A stretch of DNA of 24,878 nucleotides from Paulinella micropora (GCA_009731375.1 BJOX01000129.1:865784-890661), one strand, 5' to 3'. Shown: positions 1 to 9,836, counted from the first letter of the stretch. The notes: generated from the letters alone by a model not told the origin. A program made the numbers and translations.

Positions 1-12
1 AGATAGATAGAT

Positions 13-463
13 ATGTTTAATCTATGGGCGTGGCTTAGCTTGAAAAGCCATGGCCTCCTATACTACCCCCGGACAAGAACTTTCAGCACCGGCCAAGCTG
101 CACACCAACCACTGTCTCGCTGTGGTTGGTGTCTGTGCCCAGTTCAAGCCGAAAGGTAGCCGAGCCCTTTTGAACTATACGGGACAACACTAGAACACTC
201 CCCAGGAGCGTGTGCCGTAAGGAGATGATGCGCTTGTAAGCCGAGGTTTCAGGAGTTCACGCTCGTTGTGAGTTACCTTCTACAACCCCGACTTCATCAA
301 CCCTTTGCATCACGCCCCGACTTCATCAGCCATGGTCAGGAGTTGGTTGCCTGTTTAGCCCTTGCGCTGCGCGCGATTAACGGCGGACACAAAATCGTCA
401 TTGTAGGAGATAGTTAGATCTGAACCCCAGGCTGAGTTGCCAGTGGCAGAGACCGTCTCCAGG
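13..463 (-). mobile_element. Family 2 interspersed element, longest copy
   Basis: A 451-bp non-repetitive block lies between GATA arrays. Its left end (ATGTTTAATCTATGGGCG) is the same as that of the copy at 9404-9503, while the right ends differ. A constant end plus a variable end is the pattern of 5' truncation, so the RNA-sense strand is inferred to be the minus strand with the 3' end at the left. No long open frame, reverse transcriptase motif or poly-A tail is visible. It contains a strong hairpin (102-132) and a direct repeat of CCCCGACTTCATCA near 286 and 315. It may be the 3' part of a longer element or a complete short non-autonomous one. Confidence 0.6.
102..132. repeat. Perfect 11-bp inverted repeat (hairpin)
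   Basis: ACACCAACCAC (102-112) pairs perfectly with GTGGTTGGTGT (122-132) around a 9-base loop. The second family 2 copy stops exactly at the end of the left arm (9503), which suggests the hairpin affects element length. Confidence 0.85.
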
Positions 464-494
<31 letters not shown>

Positions 495-526
495 GGATGG
501 ATAGATGCACGGATGGACGGATGGAC

Positions 527-601
<75 letters not shown>

Positions 602-602
602 C

Positions 603-668
<66 letters not shown>

Positions 669-709
669 CGATAGATAGATGCACGGATGCACGGATGGAC
701 GGATGAACG

Positions 710-740
<31 letters not shown>

Positions 741-852
741 GGATAGATAGATAGATAGATAGATGGATGGATGGATGGATGGATGGATGGATAGGTAGAT
801 AGATGGATAGATAGATAGATGGATAGATAGATAGATAGATAGATGGATAGGT

Positions 853-917
<65 letters not shown>
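464..917. repeat. (GATA)n microsatellite array
   Basis: About 450 bp of GATA with scattered GGAT, GCAC and GGAC variants near 500-520, 680-715 and 760-790. It separates the family 2 copy from the 3' end of the family 1 element and is the inferred target sequence of both. Confidence 0.97.
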
Positions 918-1229
918 GAGATGTCGCAAATGAATGTAGTCCTTGCAAAGGAACGCAGTTTCACATCAAACAGTAATTTGTGTGCTTTGCATGTGTCCGG
1001 GATGGGAATCACGGGTAGACTGTGTTCTGGAAAAAGAAGAGGAGGAAGGACGTTGAAGAAAAAGGCAATCTAGGAATGGAGAGTGGGAGGATAAGGAAGA
1101 AGAGAAAGAAAAGGAAGCCGTTAGTCCAAGTGTTTTGAGCACCGTAAGCTTGCGCAAGCTACAATGATGACATTGTATGAGGCCTAAACCCCCGCAGGGA
1201 CCTAGCCCGGGCTATGCAACACTGGACGG
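918..1229 (-). other. 3' UTR of family 1 copy A
   Basis: About 310 bp follow the stop codon. This segment recurs, 5'-truncated to different lengths, at 4908, 8004, 11430 (inverted), 15354 and 16470, always ending with the same bases against GATA/TATC. Near the end the RNA-sense strand can form a stem-loop from GCAAGGA and TCCTTTGC around CTACAT. The stem is intact in copy B (4916-4936), and one of its bases is changed in copy A. Such 3' structures are the usual recognition site for the element's reverse transcriptase; here that role is inferred. Confidence 0.75.
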
Positions 1230-2957
1230 CTATGATGGAATGCAGTCACCAATACGGACTAGAGGAAGATTAGTCCAATTTTTGACTGCACAGGAGCGAT
1301 AAATCGCAAAAGAGCAACGAGCTACGCAGGAGGATAGCTTGAAGCAAAGGGATTTGGATTGGGGATGGGAAAAACCCAAGGCGCGGAAACATCGATGAAC
1401 AGAGAACGATACCATGCCGCGAGCCCCGCATTCGATTGGTCGAAGGTGGCAGGTCCATCCGTTGTCCTCGATTTGAGATTTGAGCTTGTTGTATCGGTTG
1501 GTCTTGTAGGCTCGTGCGTCAAGGATGTTTTCCTCGACCGGGCACGTTAGCTCGATCAGAATACATATCTTGGTAGACAGTGACCAGACAACGATATCGG
1601 GGCGGAGGTCAGTGACACAAATGTGGACAGGAAAGGCTTGCTCAGAACCGGTGTATTGGGTTTGGAGTTGCCAATCGTTTGCAGTGTCAAGCAGGGATGG
1701 TCGATGAAATGACTGTCTCTTAGGCTTCTGCTCGCCCTCTTTCACAAACATAGACTTTGATTCATTTTGGTCTATAGGGGAGCGTTTGTTATGGCTCTCG
1801 ATGTGTTTTTGAAGGGGAGCTTCAATAGTGCAGAGCACAGAGTCATGACGCCAGGTATAGCGGCCTTGTTTGAGGGCAACATGGCAACCGGAGAGGATGT
1901 GGCATAGATGTGCTTGACCAGAACAGAGGGCACACTTGTTGTTGGGAATGATTCCCCACAGACGTCTAAGGTCGGGGGTAATAACCGAGTTTGTGCTTGC
2001 GTTGATGACCCAAGAGATTAAACGGGGATTACGGGTTCCGATGAGGCGAGCCCAGGAGAGGTCGAAGGGGCATGCGTCTTCAAAACGAAGGAAGCACCCT
2101 TGCATGGCTTTGTCCATGTCATGCACTGTGGTTGTCTCAAGTATTGTCTCAGCAGCTAATTCTAAAACCCTGTCGTTGCGGTCTGTGATGGAATGTTCTT
2201 TTGGGTAGCGACCATGGCCAAGTCCGAGATGATCGGATTGGCCTCGATGTTTGAATTCAAAGTCAACTTGTGCCTCAAATTTTTCGAGCACAGGCTCTGG
2301 TTTCCAGATAGTTCGAAACGTTTCGTGTTTCGTCAGGTTCATCGCATAAATGGACGAGAGGTGTTTATCTGGCAGTACTTCAGCTGGTAAAAAGACGATG
2401 GACTGGAGCTGTAGACCGAATTTCGGGTGTGGGCGGTAAAGGCAAGAGACCAGAGCTCTTTTGTAGATATTGGCCCATTTTTTGAGGAAGCGGGTCGCAA
2501 TTTTCTCAATGGTTTTGGCGAAAGATAGGCAGAGGTCATAAATGAGAAATGGCCAGGCAAGTGACTGGACAGCATAGTGTTGGTAGAGCCAGAGTTTCAT
2601 AAAGCCATTGATCGAGCAGCTATCAATGGCTTGCATAGATAGAATGAACTTCTTTTGGATTTCTGCTCGTTGTTCGTTTTCGCTGAGGTCATGGTAGACA
2701 ATCCATCCGAGGTCTTTGAAAGGCTTGTCAGCGATGAAGTCAATTGGTTTGCCAGTAATAGTAAGGGCGGGGTCGAAAGGTGGGAACGATATCGGCAACA
2801 AGCGTTTGAGACCCGTATGGTCGTCGGCTTTAGTCCAATATTTGAAAGCAAGGCTTTTGCATTTGGGCGGTTTCGCGGCCATTGTTCTGGTCCATGTCAG
2901 AAATTTGTCTATCATGTTGATGGACGATTGACAGTGTTTCGTGGATCGGCTGTGTAG
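1230..2957 (-). pseudogene. Retrotransposon polyprotein, C-terminal part: RT thumb, CCHC knuckle, RLE endonuclease
   Basis: An uninterrupted frame of about 575 codons; the residues below are numbered from the ATG at 2915. The start is not a real start: the frame enters from the palindrome and continues a polyprotein. Residues 4-22 (KFLTWTRTMAAKPPKCKSL) match the RT region just after the catalytic Asp pair. A zinc knuckle C328-x2-C331-x7-H339-x4-C344 is followed by an RHD motif at 356-358, then RPD at 438-440, E455 in IELTCP, and K471-x3-Y475-x2-L. This is the layout of the PD-(D/E)xK-like nuclease of R2/NeSL-type elements, which nicks the target to prime reverse transcription. Copy B ends with the same stop codon and a nearly identical tail (VRIGDFIPS against VRIGDCIPS), so the C-terminus is genuine. 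The RLE part looks intact in itself. Confidence 0.88.
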
Positions 2958-3013
2958 TTTAAACTACACAGCCGATCCACGAAACACTGTCAATCGTCCA
3001 TCAACATGATAGA
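2908..3013. repeat. Perfect 106-bp palindrome
   Basis: Arms 2908-2960 and 2961-3013 are exact reverse complements with no spacer; the centre is GTTTAAAC. Pairing fails at the next base on each side (2907/3014). The downstream arm encodes real polyprotein (…HSRSTKHCQSSINMIDKF), so the upstream arm is a foldback copy inserted just after the codons for the catalytic Asp-Asp. It puts a stop codon into the frame. Confidence 0.97.
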
Positions 3014-4716
3014 GGTCGTCAGCATGGGCAGCTTCGTGCACGATTACTTGAGTTCTTGTGTTTGAAGTGGTATCCGTTGTGTTTAGTCAACAATGATAGG
3101 AGGTCAAGTAGTAAATTGAAAACTATATTGAAAAGGAGAGGAGAAATGCAGCATCCTTGAAAGACGCCCAGAGCAAAAACAAAGGGTTCTGACGACCATT
3201 CTTTCCCTTCGATTGTGGCTACCAAGAGTTCGTAATATAAGAAGATTATGCGTGCAAACATAGGGGGCACGTGGTACCACCAGAGCGAACTGGATCAAGT
3301 TGTGATTTACGCTTCCAAAAGCGTTTTTTAGGTCAATCCATGCTATGACCAGTTGGCGATAGTGATCTTTTGCATTTCTGATGCTAGCCTTTGTTGCAGC
3401 AATGTGTTCGGAGCATCCTGCAACGTTACGGAGGAAACCTTTTTTTTTCGCTCTGTCAAAGTATTTGTTATCCAGCAAAAAACTCTCTAGTCGTTTTGAC
3501 CACAGAGAGAAAAATACCTTACCCGAGCAGTTTGTCAGAGCAATCGGACGATAGTTTGAGGCCTGAAGTGGATCGCCGTCTTTATGAAGGAGGGAGATAG
3601 CAGCGTGGGCCCAGCTGTTAGCTACATCAGTTGTCCAACACTTGACAATGAGTTTGTGTAAGAAAAGTAAAGCGGTGGGAAGTCTCTTGTAAACAAGGTA
3701 GCTAATACCATCTCTGCCAGGGGCTGCACCATTACGCTTAGCAAGCACAGATCTTTTGGTTTCCAAGAAGGACGGTGGTTTGAGGTCAAAGGGGACAGTT
3801 GGTAGAGGTGGGCGAACCATCTCAGGTAAGGGCACGTAGGTTTGTTCACGATTAGCGTCTTCGTATAGGTTGGGAAAGTAGGAATCGCAGTCTTCTTTGG
3901 ATAGGGAGCAAGTGGTNNNNNNNNNNCTGAGGGAGGATGAAACAGATTTTTGGCAAACTTATGAGGGTCAGTTCGGAAGCGTGTATTTGCTTGTCGTTGA
4001 GCGGAGCTTAAAGTTGCTTCCTTGAGACGACGGCGGAGGCGGTTACCGGTCTTCAATAATACTCGCCAAGTTTTTTGCAGGCTTTTTGCAACAGCAGCTG
4101 GAATTGAACCTGCCCTTTTGAGATCTCGCAGATGTCTCTTTTGGATCAGTTTTTGTTGTCGGTTCTGCGTGAGTTCTGTTTGGAGCCGGATTACGTGGCG
4201 GTTTTTTCGCTCATGAGTTTGTTCTTGTGTTTTTGTTTGAGGTACCCGTTGTGATATGAAGTCGTAGAGATATCTTTCAAATTTCGCTACTGCTTCGTCA
4301 CACGACAGGCGTTTGATGAGAGAGGAGGGGAGGATGAGAGGGAGTGCGGATTGGAGTTCTTCTTCAATGCCTTTCCATTCGCTTGGTGTTGATGGCAATA
4401 CCAGGCGTTTTCTTCTTTCGGTTGGTTCTTTCGGGGCACTTCTTGTCCGATGGACGAAATGGGAGTATGTCTCGGCGTCAACACAGTGGGTGGAATCCAG
4501 GTTGATAATGCCGGGTTGCGACTTGTAGTCCGGATGGACGTGCGCTTTTGGACTCTTCTTTTCGAGGAGGCCCGAAAGATCTTCGTAAGGGTGAACATGA
4601 GCAAAATCTTCTCCAAGGGGTTCAGGCGGTGCAGAGCACGCACTGGGAGGGTGACGGCGGCCACTCCGGAGGGAATAGCGGTGCGTCGGTAAGTTTTCGC
4701 ATGTAGTTTTTGTAAC
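3014..4716 (-). pseudogene. Retrotransposon polyprotein, N-terminal region and reverse transcriptase
   Basis: The frame opens after a stop at 4719-4717 and continues to about 3275, apart from the assembly gap. RT signatures in order are: NGAAPGRDGISYLVYKRLP (from about 3733), NYRPIAL with GKVFFSLWSKRLESFLL (from 3556), motif A WIDLKNAF with its Asp near 3334, motif B QGCCISPLLF (from about 3159), and the catalytic pair in AAHADDL (about 3032-3012). A lost base near 3270-3275 shifts frame between motif A and motif B, and a second shift near 3045-3060 precedes the Asp pair. The usual Tyr/Phe before A-D-D is His. About 310 residues precede the RT. No ATG lies in this frame upstream of the RT; an ATG at 4702 in another frame gives 26 codons containing a CVLC motif before a stop at 4622. 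Confidence 0.88.
3917..3926. other. Assembly gap (10 N)
   Basis: Copy E (15544-15566) covers the same place and suggests that only about five bases are missing. Replacing ten N by five also removes the apparent frame change here. Confidence 0.85.
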
Positions 4717-4759
4717 TTACGGCTTAACGTAGGGGAAGCAAGCCTCTTTGTGAAAGCCA

Positions 4760-4901
4760 GGGTTGTCAGCTCAAGAAGAAAAAGGAGAAAGGATTGGTTG
4801 CCGCGCTTTATCGCCGCGACGGGGTCACATGGGTTGTCAGCCCAAGAAGAAAAAGGAGAAAGGTTTGGTTGCCGCGCTTTATCGCCGCGACGGGGTCACA
4901 T
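4760..4901 (-). repeat. Two 71-bp tandem units at the 5' end of family 1 copy A
   Basis: Units 4760-4830 and 4831-4901 differ at only a couple of positions (GCTC/GCCC, GGATT/GGTTT). Each has an A/G-rich half and a GC-rich half with GCCGCGC and GCCGCGAC. Copy E has one such unit (16392-16463). Tandem 5' UTR monomers are known to carry promoters in some LINEs; that role is only a possibility here. Confidence 0.85.
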
Positions 4902-4907
4902 ATGGAT

Positions 4908-5258
4908 GAGATGTCGCAAAGGAATGTAGTCCTTGCAAAGGAACGCAGTTTCACATCAAACAATAATTTGTGTACTGTGCATGTGTCCGGGATGGGAATC
5001 ACGGGTACCGTGTTCTGTAAAAAAGAAGAGGAGGTAGGACGTTGAAGAAAAAGGCAATCTAGGAATGGAGAGTGGGAAGGATAAGGAAGAAGAGAAAGAA
5101 AAGGAAGCCGTTAGTCCAAGTGTTTTGAGCACCGTAAGCTTGCGCAAGCTACAATGTTGAAATTGTATAAGGCCTAAACCCCCGAAGGGACCTAGGCCGG
5201 GCACTGGACGGCTATGACGGAATGAAGTCACCGATACGGACTAGAGGAAGATTAGTCA
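4908..5258 (-). mobile_element. Family 1 copy B, 5'-truncated
   Basis: A 351-bp piece with the complete 3' UTR and the last codons of the polyprotein including the stop. It is cut off on its 5' side at ATTAGTC, where GATA repeats start. Relative to copy A it has a small deletion in CCTAGGCCGGGCACTGG. Its 3' end lies six bases from the 5' end of copy A, making a head-to-tail pair. Confidence 0.9.
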
Positions 5259-5617
<359 letters not shown>

Positions 5618-6160
5618 GAATATCGACTAAATGTCAGAAAAAAGGAGCTTCTGATTTCGTCAACCAGGAAATCTGTGGGTAAAGTATAAACCCGATGCCC
5701 AGCTAAGCCGTGATGTTTGCACGGAAGGGACTGATACAGGCAATACCAAAGCTTCCTGGTACCAGGCGGGGCCAGGGCTCGTTCCATAAAGCGCCCCTTG
5801 CAGAACGAGCTCCCACCTCCATTACAGAGGGCCCAGTAAGCAGATGGAGTTTCGAGACTGTTCGACAGTCTAGTATAAACCGACAGAGCACTGTGGGTTT
5901 TATTCCGGGCTCAACAAGCGAGAAAGGGCACCCTGAGGGAACAGGATTGTGCTTCCCGTCGCTATTTCGGCATATGACTTATAGGCGTATGGCTAGGCAC
6001 ACATAAGGCACCCCACCACGGGCCCAGCACACCCACACCATCCCCTAATTCTCTGTCTGTCGACAGATGGCACCCATTTCAAAAAATCAAGCCCAAGAGA
6101 GGGTCAGTGACACCTCAAGTGGCCTTGGTTCATTCCGTAGAGTAAGTGATAAGATCAACT
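5618..6160 (-). mobile_element. Family 3 element, complete or longest copy
   Basis: 543 bp of non-repetitive DNA. The left end GAATATCGACTAAATGTCAG is constant among four copies up to small changes, and it abuts GATA. The right end abuts the left end of another copy with no GATA between, so 543 bp may be the full length. There are no RT or RLE motifs and no convincing long frame, so it is probably non-autonomous. Its 3' terminus (GARATRTCG next to GAT) resembles family 1, which hints at mobilisation by the family 1 enzyme. It contains a small hairpin GACTGT-TCG-ACAGTC near 5858. Confidence 0.7.
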
Positions 6161-6163
6161 GAT

Positions 6164-6301
6164 GAAATATCGACTAATGTCAGAAAAAAAGAGCTTCTGA
6201 TTTCGTCAACCAGGAAGTCTGTGGGTAAAGTATTAACCCGATGCCCAGCTAAGCCGTGATGTTTGCACGGAAGGGACTGATACAGGCAATACCAAAGCTT
6301 C

Positions 6302-6302
<1 letters not shown>
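6164..6302 (-). mobile_element. Family 3 copy, 5'-truncated, in tandem
   Basis: Starts GAAATATCGACTAATGTC directly after the preceding copy and stops after CCAAAGCTTCA, where GATA resumes. It is 139 bp long and collinear with the first part of the 5618-6160 copy. Confidence 0.88.
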
Positions 6303-6340
<38 letters not shown>

Positions 6341-6400
6341 CAAAGCTCATGCAAAACCTAAAAGACTTGTATGTATGTGTTATGTATCGTACGCTTGTTT

Positions 6401-6432
<32 letters not shown>

Positions 6433-6532
6433 CATACCATACATACCATACATACATACATACATAACAATCATAGATGTCCATGTGTTGTGCGTGATGT
6501 GATCTCTCTCTCTTTCTCTCTTTCTCTCTTTC

Positions 6533-6569
<37 letters not shown>

Positions 6570-6577
6570 TTGTCTCT
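6303..6577. repeat. Short GATA, (CATA)n and (TC)n tracts
   Basis: GATA to about 6339, a short unique spacer (6340-6402), CATACATA to about 6466, a spacer with TGTTGTGCGTGATG, then TC/TTTC repeats (6501-6566). No gene. Confidence 0.9.
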
Positions 6578-6606
6578 AGGTCGTTGGTTGTCTTCTCCCT
6601 TCTGAG
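6578..6606 (+). repeat. 29-bp tag (family 5), first copy
   Basis: AGGTCGTTGGTTGTC followed by TTCTCCCTTCTGAG. This short sequence recurs ten times down to 10546, always in the same orientation and usually followed by ATATAGATAG. It does not code for anything visible. Confidence 0.9.
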
Positions 6607-6712
6607 GTATATGTATATATATACATATATATATATATACAAATATATATATATATACAAATATATATATACATATATACATATATAGATAGGTAGATAG
6701 ATAGATAGATAT

Positions 6713-6797
<85 letters not shown>

Positions 6798-6855
6798 ATA
6801 GATAGGTAAGATAGATAAGAAAGAAAGATAGAAAGATAGATAGATAGATAGATAC

Positions 6856-6887
<32 letters not shown>

Positions 6888-6978
6888 GATAGATAGATAG
6901 ATAAGATAGATAAGATAGATAAGATAGATAAGATAGATAGATAAGATAGATAAGATAGATAAGATAGATAAGATAGAT

Positions 6979-7045
<67 letters not shown>

Positions 7046-7085
7046 GGTAAGGTAAGATAAGATAAGATAGGATAGGATAGGATAG

Positions 7086-7166
<81 letters not shown>

Positions 7167-7189
7167 GATAAGATAAGATAAGATTAGAT

Positions 7190-7260
<71 letters not shown>

Positions 7261-7382
7261 GATAGATACGATAGATAAGATAGATAAGATAGATAAGATA
7301 GATAAGATAGATAAGATAGATAATATATACAAGACAGATAAGATAGATAAGATAGAGAAGATAGATAGATAGATAGATAGAT

Positions 7383-7436
<54 letters not shown>

Positions 7437-7442
7437 GTCTGT
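6607..7442. repeat. (CATATA)n then GATA/GATAAGATA arrays
   Basis: AT-rich CATATA/CAAATATA to about 6687, then GATA repeats with blocks of the 9-bp variant GATAAGATA (about 6880-6985 and 7255-7365), GGATA (7067-7090) and GATTA. No gene. Confidence 0.95.
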
Positions 7443-7471
7443 AGGTCGTTGGTTGTCTTCTCCCTTCTGAG
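7443..7471 (+). repeat. 29-bp tag (family 5), second copy
   Basis: Identical core to the first copy; flanked by GATGTCTGT on the left and ATATAGGTAGACAG on the right. Confidence 0.9.
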
Positions 7472-7494
7472 ATATAGGTAGACAGATAGGTAGG

Positions 7495-7562
<68 letters not shown>

Positions 7563-7591
7563 GAGATAGAGAGAGAGATAGATAGATAGAG

Positions 7592-7640
<49 letters not shown>

Positions 7641-7707
7641 TATAGATAGATAGATAGATAGATAAGATAGGTAAGATAGATAGATAGATAAGATAGATAA
7701 GATAGAT

Positions 7708-7757
<50 letters not shown>

Positions 7758-7811
7758 TATAGATAGATGGATAGATAAGATACGATAAGTCAAGATAAGA
7801 TAAGATAAGAT

Positions 7812-7894
<83 letters not shown>

Positions 7895-7938
7895 AGATAA
7901 GATAAGATAAAATAAGATAAGATAAAATAAGATAAGAT

Positions 7939-8003
<65 letters not shown>
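7472..8003. repeat. (GATA)n with GATAA pentamer blocks
   Basis: GATA with GAGAGATA near 7560-7590 and a (GATAA)n pentanucleotide block at about 7868-7945. Ends at the 3' end of a family 1 copy. Confidence 0.95.
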
Positions 8004-8215
8004 GAGATGTCGCAAAGGAATGTAGTCCTTGCAAAGGAACGCAGTTTCACATCAAACAATAATTTGTGTACTGTGCATGTGTCCGGGATGGGAATCACGG
8101 GTAGACTGTGTTCTGGAAAAAGAAGAGGAAGGACGTTGAAGAAAAAGGCAATCTAGGAATGGAGAGTGGGAGGATAAGGAAGAAGAGAAAGAAAAGGAAG
8201 CCGTTAGTCCAAGTG
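8004..8215 (-). mobile_element. Family 1 copy C, 3' UTR fragment ending at a gap
   Basis: GAGATGTCGCAAAGGAATG onward matches copies A and B over about 210 bp. Its 5' side is lost in the assembly gap, so its true length is unknown. Confidence 0.9.
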
Positions 8216-8225
8216 NNNNNNNNNN
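8216..8225. other. Assembly gap (10 N)
   Basis: Nominal gap inside copy C; GATA repeats resume on the far side, so the truncation point is hidden. Confidence 0.95.
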
Positions 8226-8301
8226 AGGTAGATAGATAGATAGATAGATAGGTAGATAGATAGATAAGATAGATAAGATAGATAAGATAGATAAGATAGA
8301 T
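8226..8301. repeat. GATA/GATAAGATA array
   Basis: Short array between the gap and the 3' end of a family 3 copy. Confidence 0.9.
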
Positions 8302-8596
8302 GAGATATCGACTAATGTCAGAAAAAAGGAGCTTCTGATTTCGTCAACCAAGGAAGTCTGTGGGTAAAGTATTAACCCGATGCCCAGCTAAGCCGTGATG
8401 TTTGCACGGAAGGGACTGATACAGGCGATACCAAAGCTCCCTAGTACCAGGCGGGGCCAGGGCTCGTTCCATAAGCGCCCCTTGCAGAACGAGCTCCCAC
8501 CTCCATTACAGAGGACCCAGTAAGCAGATGGAGTTTCGAGACTGTTCGACAGTCTAGTATAAACCGACAGAGCACTGTGGGTTTTATTCCGGGCTC

Positions 8597-8598
<2 letters not shown>
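8302..8598 (-). mobile_element. Family 3 copy, 5'-truncated
   Basis: 297 bp, starting GAGATATCGACTAATGTC and ending GGGCTCAA against GATA. Its first bases (GAGATATCG) are the same as those of family 1 copy E at 15354, showing how similar the two families' 3' ends are. Confidence 0.88.
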
Positions 8599-8676
<78 letters not shown>

Positions 8677-9007
8677 GATAGATAAGATCGATAAGATCGA
8701 TAAGATCGATAAGATCGATAAGATCGATAAGATCGATAAGATCGATAAGATCGATAAGATCGATAAGATCGATAAGATCGATAAGATCGATAAGATCGAT
8801 AAGATCGATAAGATAGATAAGATAGATAAGATAGATAAGGTAGATAAGATAGATAAGATAGATACGATAGATACGATAGATACGATAGATACGGTAGATA
8901 CGATAGATACGATAGATACGATAGATACGATAGATAAGATAGGTAAGATAGGTAAGATAGGTAAGATAGGTAAGATAGGTAAGATAGATAAGATAGATAA
9001 GATAGAT

Positions 9008-9084
<77 letters not shown>

Positions 9085-9098
9085 TGATAGATGTCTGA
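8599..9098. repeat. GATA array with nested 9-bp variant blocks
   Basis: GATA, then about 14 units of GATAAGATC (8684-8810), GATAAGATA, GATACGATA (about 8860-8935), GGTAAGATA (about 8940-8985), then GATA again. Each variant forms its own contiguous block. Confidence 0.93.
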
Positions 9099-9139
9099 AG
9101 GTCGTTGGTTGTCTTCTCCCTTCTGAGATATAGATAGAC

Positions 9140-9182
<43 letters not shown>

Positions 9183-9205
9183 GAGATAGATAGATAGATA
9201 GATAT

Positions 9206-9238
<33 letters not shown>

Positions 9239-9239
9239 G

Positions 9240-9289
<50 letters not shown>

Positions 9290-9503
9290 GTAGATAGATA
9301 GATAGATAGATAAGTAGATAGATAGATAGATAGTAGGTCGTTGGTTGTCTTCTCCCTTCTGAGATATAGATAGACAGATAGTCAGTTAGATAGATAGATA
9401 GATATGTTTAATCTATGGGCGTGGCTTAGCTTGAAAAGCCATTGCCTCCTATAATACCCCCGGACAAGAACTTTCAGCACCGGCCAAGTTGCACACCAAC
9501 CAC

Positions 9504-9580
<77 letters not shown>

Positions 9581-9606
9581 GTGGATAGATAGATTGATAT
9601 ATAGAG

Positions 9607-9648
<42 letters not shown>

Positions 9649-9700
9649 GTAGGTAAGTAGATAGTTAGTAGGTCTTTGGTTGTCTTCTCCCTTCTGAGAT

Positions 9701-9746
<46 letters not shown>

Positions 9747-9771
9747 GGATGGATGGATGGATGGATGGATG

Positions 9772-9836
<65 letters not shown>

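Larger units (their letters stand above)
918..4901 (-). mobile_element. RLE-type non-LTR retrotransposon, family 1, near full length (copy A)
   Basis: Read on the minus strand: two 71-bp 5' tandem units (4901-4760), a coding region from about 4716 to 1230, and a 3' UTR (1229-918) running straight into (TATC)n. The coding region carries reverse transcriptase motifs, a CCHC knuckle and a restriction-like endonuclease, in the order known for the R2/NeSL/Hero-type groups. No apurinic endonuclease domain is seen upstream. The total coding span would give a protein of roughly 1,100 residues, normal for these groups. The copy is dead: at least two frameshifts and a 106-bp palindrome interrupt it. 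Its 3' end abuts GATA repeats, and its 5' end abuts the 3' end of another copy (4908). The exact clade is uncertain without a tree. Confidence 0.9.

Noticed and set aside
355-1012. Long open frames of repeated Ser-Ile-Tyr-Leu here and in every GATA/TATC array
   Set aside because: TATC read in any frame is free of stops, so the frames come from the microsatellite and carry no coding signal.
4022-4216. Plus-strand frame rich in Arg opposite the polyprotein
   Set aside because: A shadow of the minus-strand coding sequence; it recurs in copy E only because the DNA is homologous.
5703-6006. Short frames of 60-100 codons on both strands in family 3
   Set aside because: No conserved start, no recognisable domain, and the truncation points of other copies ignore them.
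5618-6160. tRNA-derived SINE with pol III boxes in family 3
   Set aside because: A box A-like GGCTTAGCTGG is present on the minus strand, but it lies near the 3' end and no good box B follows at the right distance.
6155-6200. Hammerhead ribozyme at CTGATGA across the family 3 junction
   Set aside because: The core word is present, but no stem II or correctly placed GAAA can be paired.
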